DNA of 64,000 nt from Pedobacter sp. AK013. GTDB lineage: Bacteria; Bacteroidota; Bacteroidia; Sphingobacteriales; Sphingobacteriaceae. Of the stretch, positions 17,286-23,986 are shown piece by piece. How positions within the stretch are numbered: position 1 is the stretch's first letter; every line of letters begins with the position of its first letter. The stretch is from contig NZ_JACHCQ010000017.1 in NCBI RefSeq assembly GCF_014205835.1, positions 62,001 to 126,000 on the forward strand. Direction: 5' to 3'. Below the pieces are notes generated by a model, which saw only the letters and a list, made by a program, of their open reading frames with translations, made no database searches and had not been told where the DNA came from. The position numbers and the translations under genes were made by a program.

Positions 17286-17894
17286 ATGACCACTTTACAT
17301 TCTGAAATTGATCCTCTTCTCAAATATTTAAGTGAACTGCAGCCATTAGGAAAAGAAATAATTGAGCGGGTAAAGGAGGGAACATTCAAAATGTCTGTGC
17401 GTAAGAATGAGGTTTTGTCTAACCTTAGCAATATTGGTGGCGATGGTTTGTTCTTTATTGTTAAGGGATTGATGCGGGCTTTTGTACTGGATGAAGGAAA
17501 AGATATTACCGCCTGGTTAGCGGATGAAAACCACCTGATCGGGAGTATTCGGAACCCTGGGACGCTTATCCCGACTTATCAGGAACAATATCAGGCGCTG
17601 GAAGACTCAGAACTGCTTATACTCCCGTATCGTTTTATTGACGATATGTACACACAATTTCCTGAAACCAATATTTTAGCCAGAAAATTATTGGCTATAA
17701 ATTACCATATGTCGCAAGAGCGATCTATTTTGTCGCGAATCCCTACGGCCGAAATGAGGTACAAACAGTTTAAAATCGGATATCCTACCATAAAGTCTAG
17801 GGTTCCACTAAAATTTTTGGCGAGCTATCTGGGGATGCGAATTGAAACTTTAAGCAGAATCAGAAGGAAAGAAAAACTAGACGAAAAGAATTAG
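17286..17894 (+). CDS. Crp/Fnr-family transcriptional regulator
   Basis: This 202-residue regulator has an N-terminal cyclic-nucleotide-binding-like beta-roll (about residues 25-125; VRKNEVLSNL, FFIVKGLMRAFVLDEGKDITAWLADE). Its C-terminal winged helix has the recognition helix around FLASYLGMRIETLSRIRR. The cNMP-binding signature RxS-type residues are absent, as in most Bacteroidota members, so the effector is unknown; there is no Fnr cysteine cluster. I start it at ATG 17286 because a good promoter lies at 17202-17230, although the frame is open from TTG 17202. Its stop codon overlaps the stop of the convergent PAP2 gene (TTAG shared). Confidence 0.88.
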   Translation: MTTLHSEIDPLLKYLSELQPLGKEIIERVKEGTFKMSVRKNEVLSNLSNIGGDGLFFIVKGLMRAFVLDEGKDITAWLADENHLIGSIRNPGTLIPTYQEQYQALEDSELLILPYRFIDDMYTQFPETNILARKLLAINYHMSQERSILSRIPTAEMRYKQFKIGYPTIKSRVPLKFLASYLGMRIETLSRIRRKEKLDEKN

Positions 17895-18523
17895 TTCGTT
17901 TTCTTTTTAAAGTAAAAATAGCAAAGTGGGAAAAGGCAGATTAAGCCTAACAGAAAACCTCCAACCGTATCGGTAAACCAATGTGCACCCAGGTAAATTC
18001 TGGATGGCGCAATGGTAATTATCAAAAATGCTGATAAATAAGTCACTAGATTTCTAGTTAGCCTGGACACATCTTTCAAAGTAGTCATCAAAATAATTAA
18101 GAACCCAAAAAAGAGTGTATAAGAAAGTACGTGCCCGCTGGGATAGCTTTGAAACCGGTTTACTTCCACCAGCCGTACGTAAAATGCAGTAGGGCGTGGA
18201 CGGTTAATTATATTTTTTATACCCAGAATAATTAATCCTGATAGTAAAACTGAAGAAATAAATAGTCCCTCGCGTTTATATTTCTGCTGATAAAATATAA
18301 TCGCCACTACTACTACCGAAAGTAAAGAATAGGGGAGTTCGCCAAAAAAACTGATAGCCAACATTAATTTATCTAACCAATCTGCATGGTATCGTTGAAT
18401 AAATAACGAAGTTTTAATGTCAAATTCAAGTATGGGGTGCTGCGCAATAAAAAAACTTAGATAAGTAAAAGCAGCAATGAGTACAAAGAGTATAAAAATT
18501 AGTGTATTCCGTTTTAAAAGCAT
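17891..18523 (-). CDS. PAP2-family membrane phosphatase
   Basis: This is an integral-membrane phosphatase of the type-2 phosphatidic acid phosphatase family, acting on lipid phosphates such as undecaprenyl pyrophosphate or phosphatidate at the outer face of the membrane. It has about six membrane helices. The three motifs are intact: C1 KNIINRPRP, C2 YPSGH with catalytic His, and C3 SRIYLGAHWFTD with the second catalytic His. The start at ATG 18523 is the first ATG in frame; the frame continues upstream only from a TTG. The exact lipid substrate (BacA-like role or lipid A 1-phosphatase) is not decidable. Confidence 0.9.
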   Translation of the reverse strand: MLLKRNTLIFILFVLIAAFTYLSFFIAQHPILEFDIKTSLFIQRYHADWLDKLMLAISFFGELPYSLLSVVVVAIIFYQQKYKREGLFISSVLLSGLIILGIKNIINRPRPTAFYVRLVEVNRFQSYPSGHVLSYTLFFGFLIILMTTLKDVSRLTRNLVTYLSAFLIITIAPSRIYLGAHWFTDTVGGFLLGLICLFPLCYFYFKKKTN

Positions 18524-18660
18524 GTGTGTAGGTTGATGGAAAGTTAAAACTAGGGATTTTATGTCAATAGAAATAAAAAAATCCAAGCTTTTTAAATTAG
18601 ATACACTTAATAGCCGAAATTGTTAAAAAATATTATCTTTATTGCTTTAACGAATCTCAC

Positions 18661-19704
18661 ATGCAGGAAAATCATTTTACAGAAGGTGCGCCAGAAAGCC
18701 ATTTTAACGAAAGTCTGTGTGCAAGCTGTCAGGTAAACGTATACGAGCCTAGTTATCCCATTAATTTATGTTCTGATTGCCGAAAAAGTTTAATCAAGTA
18801 TCCTATACCCAAATGGATTAAATTTTTTGCACTCGGCATCTTAGTGGTGATGGTGATCAGTTTGGTGCGTACACAACAATATATCTCAGCTGCAGTCCAC
18901 TTAGGTAAAGCGGAGAACGCAATTGATCAAAAACATTTTGTAACAGCACAACGAGAGTTGAATTTAGTGTTGAATAAGTTCCCGAAAGACTTTAATGCCA
19001 ATGCTTACATGATGGTTGCAAGTGCTTATAATTTTGATTTTGAAGCCTACCAGATTGCTTTTGACAAAGTAGCTGATATTAAAACAGAGGATGAAACTTT
19101 ATTGAAAACGGTAAATGCGGCCTCTGAATATATTGCCCAATCGTTTCCCAAGGATACGTTGATGTATAAACGTATTGTTGCGGCTGCAAAGGATAAAGAA
19201 AAATTATCCGCACTGGTAGATAGTACCGACGAAATTGTATTAAAAACGCATATTGCCAATTTTTTATTCGAGACAAAAGATTATGATCGGGTAGATGGAA
19301 TTGTGAACAAGGTTTTGGCGACTGATCCTAATTTTTATCAAGCTTTGTGTTTGAAAACTGCTGTTAAAAGAAATACAGCCAAATATGATGAAGCTTTGGC
19401 CCTTTGCGATCGATTATTGGCATTTAACGCCGAAGATATTTATATTTTATCGCAAAAAGCAAGGATTGAACTTAAGCGAAAACATGATAGAGCAGCTGCC
19501 GTTTTTGCTTCAAAGGCCCTGGCCCTCGATCCTGAAAATGACAGTGCTATTGAAGCTATGGCAATGGTAGACTATTTTGCCGGTAGGAAAAAAGAAAGCC
19601 TGGCGAGTTTGGCCAAAATAAAGACCCACGAAACTCACTCGGGCGATAGTACCATATCGAAACGTTTATCACCCATTATTTTAGGTTCAGAAATTTATAG
19701 GTAA
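18661..19704 (+). CDS. Zinc-ribbon, transmembrane, TPR-repeat protein
   Basis: The 347-residue protein begins with a small zinc ribbon (C20-x2-C23, C37-x2-C40) and one transmembrane helix (about 50-68). A long periplasmic or extracytoplasmic helical region of tetratricopeptide repeats follows (for example ALDPENDSAIEAMAMVDYFAGRKKES and the KYDEALALCDRLLAF repeat). The ribbon should face the cytoplasm. TPR domains bind partner proteins, and no enzymatic motif is visible. The next gene, 14 bases downstream, encodes an HExxH membrane protein, so the TPR part may present substrates or a partner to it. This link is inference from gene order. Confidence 0.7.
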   Translation: MQENHFTEGAPESHFNESLCASCQVNVYEPSYPINLCSDCRKSLIKYPIPKWIKFFALGILVVMVISLVRTQQYISAAVHLGKAENAIDQKHFVTAQRELNLVLNKFPKDFNANAYMMVASAYNFDFEAYQIAFDKVADIKTEDETLLKTVNAASEYIAQSFPKDTLMYKRIVAAAKDKEKLSALVDSTDEIVLKTHIANFLFETKDYDRVDGIVNKVLATDPNFYQALCLKTAVKRNTAKYDEALALCDRLLAFNAEDIYILSQKARIELKRKHDRAAAVFASKALALDPENDSAIEAMAMVDYFAGRKKESLASLAKIKTHETHSGDSTISKRLSPIILGSEIYR

Positions 19705-19718
19705 TTAGAAGATCAATC

Positions 19719-20249
19719 ATGTTTGTTCCAGGTATATTAATCAGTATCGTTACTTTTCCAGGTGTAATTGTACACGAACTTGCCCACCAGCTTTTTTGCA
19801 GGTTATTTAAGGTTCCCGTCTTTGAAGTTTGTTATTTTAGACCCGAAAATCCTGTAGGTTATGTTTTACACGAGCCCGCAACAAAGGTTTATCAAACGGT
19901 ACTTATTTCTGTAGGACCTTTTATTGTTAACTCGCTTTTGTGTTTTATCATTGGTTTTTCAGCTTCTCTGCAGTTTAAATTCGATTCGGCCAACGTTTTA
20001 GATTATTTACTGATGTATCTGGCCATTTCGATCGGTGCACATGCATTTCCAAGCACAGGTGATGCAAACAGCTTGTGGAATGCAGTTGTAAAATCGAAAA
20101 CTACTTCCTGGTTGTCTAAAATTGTGGTAACCCCTATAGTCGGTTTTATATACGCGGGTGCTTTGGGATCTTTCTTTTGGCTTGATATTATCTATGGGGG
20201 TGCCGTAGCTCTAGGGTTACCTTATCTGATTATTAAATTTTTAGTATAA
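19719..20249 (+). CDS. HExxH integral-membrane protein, putative zinc metalloprotease
   Basis: The protein is 176 residues with four or five hydrophobic segments. The first contains HELAH (about residues 20-24), the HExxH zinc motif placed in or next to a membrane helix, as in site-2-protease-like and DUF3267 intramembrane metalloproteases. A later stretch AHAFPSTGDANSLW lies near a further membrane segment and offers an Asp and a His that could complete the metal site. It begins 14 bases after the TPR gene and is probably cotranscribed. No substrate is known. The family assignment is approximate: the motif is clear, while the exact family is not. Confidence 0.65.
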   Translation: MFVPGILISIVTFPGVIVHELAHQLFCRLFKVPVFEVCYFRPENPVGYVLHEPATKVYQTVLISVGPFIVNSLLCFIIGFSASLQFKFDSANVLDYLLMYLAISIGAHAFPSTGDANSLWNAVVKSKTTSWLSKIVVTPIVGFIYAGALGSFFWLDIIYGGAVALGLPYLIIKFLV

Positions 20250-20572
20250 GAAAAACTACAAGACCAAAATATTCATCAAGGAAATAAAACGATTCATCAA
20301 GGAAATATGCCTATCTGTATAATTCGTTATGATATATTGAAATGATTTTTAATCTTCGGGGCAGATAATAAGGATATCTATGCTTACGAGGTTGGCAGGA
20401 TTAATTTCCTGCCAACTGAAGGAGCACTCATTCTACAATTTACTCATAAATTATACTTTTTGTATTAACGCTCGCTCCAGCCGAAGCTTACCTCCTTTAA
20501 ATTAGGAGGTGCTTAGGTTGATCGGTATTGCCCGTTTCTACCATCCAATTTTTAAACAATTTACATCTATTA
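20250..20572. other. Intergenic region with direct repeats and a hairpin
   Basis: This region holds two exact 16-bp direct repeats, ATTCATCAAGGAAATA (20271-20286 and 20292-20307, period 21). It also has a hairpin ACCTCCT / AGGAGGT (20490-20496 and 20504-20510) just before the Vsr gene. No T run follows the hairpin. Its 3' arm AGGAGGT is complementary to the 16S anti-Shine-Dalgarno sequence but is far from the likely start. No gene was seen. Confidence 0.5.
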
Positions 20573-20587
20573 ATGGTTTTCTTAAGT

Positions 20588-21088
20588 ATGGAGCCTAAGC
20601 CATATAAAGAGGAAGATATTAAAGTTCCCCGCTTCGAAGAAAGTGCTGGTTTTTACACTACTACAGAACGAAGTATGAACATGTCTAAAATTAGGGCAAA
20701 AAATAGCCAGCCTGAGCTGAAACTTCGTAAGGCGCTTTGGGCTAAACAATTGAGGTTCAGAATCCATCCCAAAAATTTCCCCGGCAAACCAGATCTGGTC
20801 ATTAATAAGTACAGGCTCGCCATATTTGTAGATGGCGATTTTTGGCACGGATATAAATGGGATGAAAAGAAATCAACCTTAAAAACAAATGCTGGTTTTT
20901 GGATTCCAAAGATTGAACGAAATATACAACGCGACAAATATATTAACCAACAGCTTCATGCTAATGGTTATACCGTAATGCGGTTTTGGGAACACGAGGT
21001 CAAAGAATGTTTAACTGCCTGCGTTAATCAGGTTTTGCTTTATATAGAGGCGGCTAAAGCGGCAGTAATACCACAGCTTGATGATTAA
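20588..21088 (+). CDS. Very short patch repair (Vsr)-like endonuclease
   Basis: This Vsr-fold nuclease of about 166 residues belongs to a family that nicks next to T:G mismatches. The family motifs are in order: TTTERSMNMSKIRAKNSQPELKLRKALW, FPGKPDLVI with the catalytic Asp, IFVDGDFWHG with the catalytic His, NAGFWIPKIERNIQRD and MRFWEHEV. The zinc-site residues of E. coli Vsr are replaced: GCFWHHHHC becomes GDFWHGYKW and WEC becomes WEH, so this copy should be zinc-free. No Dcm-type cytosine methylase is adjacent. I prefer ATG 20588; ATG 20573 is also possible, and the open frame before that begins only with TTG. Confidence 0.85.
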   Translation: MEPKPYKEEDIKVPRFEESAGFYTTTERSMNMSKIRAKNSQPELKLRKALWAKQLRFRIHPKNFPGKPDLVINKYRLAIFVDGDFWHGYKWDEKKSTLKTNAGFWIPKIERNIQRDKYINQQLHANGYTVMRFWEHEVKECLTACVNQVLLYIEAAKAAVIPQLDD

Positions 21089-21093
21089 GCTGT

Positions 21094-21444
21094 TTATTTT
21101 ACAACAATCTGTTTCGGATCGGTAACTAAAATTTGTTTTTTACCTTTAAATTCTGATATAATTCCAGTAACACAAATTTTATTTCCCATAAACATGCTTG
21201 AAGGTTCTGAAGGGAATTTACGCTCATCTTCTTTATTGATGACTACTGTGAGCAGTTCTTTTGGATAAGCACCGCCTAAATTAATTAGCGTTAATTTATC
21301 TAAAGCCTTTGCACTATATACCGAATCACAAATGGTTACATTTTTACCGATATATTGAGCAGCATCTTTAGCTAATACCAGCGTTTGGCTCTTTGCATAA
21401 AATGCCATGGCCATTGGCAGAAGAAAGAGAAATAATTTTTTCAT
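21094..21444 (-). CDS. Small secreted protein, OB-fold-like
   Basis: The protein has 116 residues with a signal peptide of about 19 residues ending KSQ. The mature part is mostly beta: AAQYIGKNVTICDSV, LINLGGAYPKELLTVVI, MGNKICVTGIISEFKGKKQILVTDP. This strand order and the GIISEFKGKKQI turn look like a small OB-fold (nucleic-acid-binding-like) domain, as in many short secreted Bacteroidota proteins. The function is unknown. It is convergent with the Vsr gene. A TACCTTTG box on the minus strand (21503-21510) fits its promoter. Confidence 0.6.
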   Translation of the reverse strand: MKKLFLFLLPMAMAFYAKSQTLVLAKDAAQYIGKNVTICDSVYSAKALDKLTLINLGGAYPKELLTVVINKEDERKFPSEPSSMFMGNKICVTGIISEFKGKKQILVTDPKQIVVK

Positions 21445-21502
21445 AGATGGGATGATTTTAAATGAAAATTTAACAACGCCAAAAACATTAGTTTAGCCTT
21501 TG

Positions 21503-21510
21503 CAAAGGTA
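21503..21510 (-). promoter_or_regulatory. -7 box for the small secreted protein
   Basis: On the minus strand TACCTTTG matches TAnnTTTG, about 60 bp upstream of ATG 21444. No clear -33 is present. Confidence 0.4.
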
Positions 21511-21643
21511 AGCTGAATTTGATAGAAATTAATAACTAAAAACCTAACAAGCGCAAATATTACATGGATTGGATTTTATGTTGAGCTGGAAATTTTCTAA
21601 ATTGTAAGGTAAATATTGCTAGCCAAATATTTTTTCTGTTTAT

Positions 21644-22861
21644 ATGAAAGTAGACTACATTGCATTATCTGTACCGATATTTTTTATTCTGATCGGAATA
21701 GAATTGGCCTATAATTTTTATAAGAAACTAAATTATTATCGGTTTAATGACAGTATTGCCAATTTAAGTCAGGGTATAGGGCAGCAACTCACCGGTATTT
21801 TTATGAAAACCGCGTTGTTTTTTGGTTACAAATATATTTTTGAGCATTGGCGCTTATTTGAATTACCTAAGACAATATGGGTTTGGGTACTGTTATTTAT
21901 TGGTGTCGATTTTTTCTATTATTGGTTTCACCGGATGAGCCATGAAATAAATGCTTTATGGGCTGCGCATGTTGTACATCACCAATCAGAAGAATACAAC
22001 TTAACCGTAGCGTTAAGGCAGAGCTGGTTTCAGGGCTGGTTTAGCTGGGTATTTTACCTGCCATTGGCTTTCGTTGGTTTTGACCCCATCATGTTTTTAA
22101 CATTAAGCGCTTTCAATACTTTGTACCAGTTTTGGATTCATACCAGGGCCATTAAAAGCATGGGCTTTTTAGAGTATATTTTAAATACACCATCACACCA
22201 TCGGGTACACCATGGTTCTAATCCAAAATATATTGATAAAAACCATGCCGGTACATTAATTATCTGGGATCGCTTTTTTGGAACTTTTCAGAAAGAAGAA
22301 GAAGAGGTTTATTTCGGTATAACCAAACCTTTAGCCAGTTGGAATCCTGTTTGGGCAAACCTTCATTATTGGGATGATTTGGTTAAAACAGCAAAACAAT
22401 CACCTAAATTAAGTGATAAGGTTAAAGTTTTTCTTAAACCTCCGGGCTGGTTTCCATCGCACCTGGGTGGATTTCAACCTGCACCTGAAATAAATATCGA
22501 AACCTATAAAAAATATAATCCAGTATATCAATCGAAGCTAGCAGGCTATGTCTTAACCCAGTTTTTGGTTGCTTTAACAGCAGGATCTGTGATATTGTTT
22601 TCTTATCATAAAATGGAAAACATCGCTTTGGTTTGCGGGGTTATTTTTACCATATTAACATTAATTACCTGTGGCGCTTTATTGGAACATAAAGTTTGGC
22701 AAATTAGGTTTGAGTATTTTAGGTTGTTATTTGGGGTTTTACTGATTTTGTTTTTGAAATTAACTGTAGGATATCAAGTAATTTTTATGGCTATCCAGTT
22801 AATATCCGTAATTTGGTTTTTTAATTTGCAAAAGGCAAATCCTAACCCTGATGAAGACTAA
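21644..22861 (+). CDS. Sterol desaturase/fatty-acid hydroxylase family protein, AGMO-like
   Basis: This membrane di-iron oxygenase has 405 residues. The eight-His cluster of the FA_hydroxylase domain is intact: HRMSHEINALWAAHVVHHQS, then a lone His around WIHTRA, then SHHRVHHGSNPKYIDKNHAG. An N-terminal helical pair precedes it and four or five further membrane helices follow. The organisation (central hydroxylase, long C-terminal membrane part) resembles animal alkylglycerol monooxygenase (TMEM195), which cleaves ether lipids using tetrahydrobiopterin. Its stop lies 11 bases inside the next gene, a lysoplasmalogenase homologue, which supports a lipid-ether role. The substrate remains inferred. 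Confidence 0.85.
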   Translation: MKVDYIALSVPIFFILIGIELAYNFYKKLNYYRFNDSIANLSQGIGQQLTGIFMKTALFFGYKYIFEHWRLFELPKTIWVWVLLFIGVDFFYYWFHRMSHEINALWAAHVVHHQSEEYNLTVALRQSWFQGWFSWVFYLPLAFVGFDPIMFLTLSAFNTLYQFWIHTRAIKSMGFLEYILNTPSHHRVHHGSNPKYIDKNHAGTLIIWDRFFGTFQKEEEEVYFGITKPLASWNPVWANLHYWDDLVKTAKQSPKLSDKVKVFLKPPGWFPSHLGGFQPAPEINIETYKKYNPVYQSKLAGYVLTQFLVALTAGSVILFSYHKMENIALVCGVIFTILTLITCGALLEHKVWQIRFEYFRLLFGVLLILFLKLTVGYQVIFMAIQLISVIWFFNLQKANPNPDED

Positions 22862-23543
22862 ACTATTTTCATTTATATTTTTCCTCGTATTTGTAATTCA
22901 GCTGTATGCTGAGTATGACAATAATATCGAGCTTCTAAATTTCTCTAAACCATTAATTGTCGCAATGCTTCTAGCCTGGCTTTATCTTAGCACAAATTTG
23001 AAAGGACGTTTTCACAAGAGAATTTTTACAGGATTAATTTTTGCATGGATTGGCGATATTTTGCTGATGTTTCAAAGTGGTAAACCTAGCTTTTTTATAT
23101 ACGGGTTAATCGCTTTTGTAGTCTGTCATATTTTTTATATCAGGGCGTTTACACTCGATCATAGATCGAATCCTAACCACAAAACGCCCTACTTTTTGTG
23201 GGCCGTAGGTGCTTTTGCCATTTTTTGCTCTGGCCTGTTTTTCTACCTGCAGCCAAAACTAGGCGCAATGCAGTTCCCTGTTTTAATGTATGCTATTATT
23301 ATCACCGTTATGGCTATTATGGCTGTTAACCGATATGGGAAAGTGAATATTTTTAGTTTTAAACTCATTTTATACGGTGCGTTGTTTTTCTTATTGTCAG
23401 ATAGTGTGTTGGCTGTGAATAAATTTGCTCAGCCCATTCCGCAGAGCGGGGCTTTAATTATGGCAACCTATATGATTGCGCAGTATTTAATTGTTTATGG
23501 AACAATTTCGAGGCAGCTAGTGGTTACCAGGACTGAGGTGTAG
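22851..23543 (+). CDS. YhhN-family lysoplasmalogenase homologue
   Basis: This 230-residue membrane protein has about eight hydrophobic helices and the YhhN/TMEM86 family signatures: KPLIVAMLLAWLYLS near the N terminus, FAWIGDILLMF with a conserved Asp, and FLLSDSVLAVNKF with a second Asp near the C terminus. TMEM86B hydrolyses the vinyl-ether bond of lysoplasmalogens; bacterial YhhN homologues are presumed similar. ATG 22851 overlaps the hydroxylase stop by 11 bases, so translation is probably coupled. Both neighbours then belong to families that break ether bonds in lipids. Confidence 0.85.
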   Translation: MKTKLFSFIFFLVFVIQLYAEYDNNIELLNFSKPLIVAMLLAWLYLSTNLKGRFHKRIFTGLIFAWIGDILLMFQSGKPSFFIYGLIAFVVCHIFYIRAFTLDHRSNPNHKTPYFLWAVGAFAIFCSGLFFYLQPKLGAMQFPVLMYAIIITVMAIMAVNRYGKVNIFSFKLILYGALFFLLSDSVLAVNKFAQPIPQSGALIMATYMIAQYLIVYGTISRQLVVTRTEV

Positions 23544-23986
23544 TTACCTGAATTCAATTATTTTTTTGCTATAAATATTTTGGTTATCAGTTTTTTGTGT
23601 TGTATTTGGCTTATTGCAGAAATAATTTTTGCATTTGGAGCGCAAAGTCTGTACTAAACTATAAGTTTCTTCCCGTTTTCTGCTTATACGCTTCGCTGCC
23701 TCGTGCCTCGTTGCTGCAGGGTAACGCTGCCAACCGGGGCTAAATGGCCAATATAGTATTTCATTTGTGGGGTTGTTGGGCGCAGAAACCCTTGTTACTA
23801 GACCCGATTGCGATGTAAAGCCCACAGCGCAGACTTGAAGTAGGACTACAAGTCGCCAAGAATGGATATACCCTCCATTTCCCTGATAAAAATTGTCATT
23901 TTGAAGTGTAAAAACTTGTAGTAAATTTAATTTTCCTATCTGGCAATTTGTCTTTATCAGTAAAAAACTGTGGCTAACATTTGCAA
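23544..23986. repeat. Intergenic repeat-like element
   Basis: This region of about 440 bases lies between convergent genes. The minus strand has a 93-codon ORF (23544-23825) rich in Arg, Pro and Trp. It looks unlike a folded protein and overlaps a block with locally higher GC than its surroundings (about 23680-23860). The block contains AGCCCACAGCGC (23819-23830) followed by AGGACTACAAG; the same AGCCCACAGCGC is at 38088-38099 followed by AGGACTGTAA. I take it as a dispersed non-coding element, not a gene. No terminator with a T run is evident. Confidence 0.45.

Noticed and set aside
20490..20510. AGGAGGT hairpin as a ribosome-binding site for a start near 20528
   Set aside because: The downstream codon is TTG and the conserved Vsr sequence begins much later; the spacing to ATG 20573 or 20588 is far too long.
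23544..23825. Minus-strand ORF of 93 codons
   Set aside because: Its composition is unlike that of a folded protein, it has no recognisable domain, and it overlaps a block that shares sequence with another intergenic region; listed as repeat-like DNA instead.
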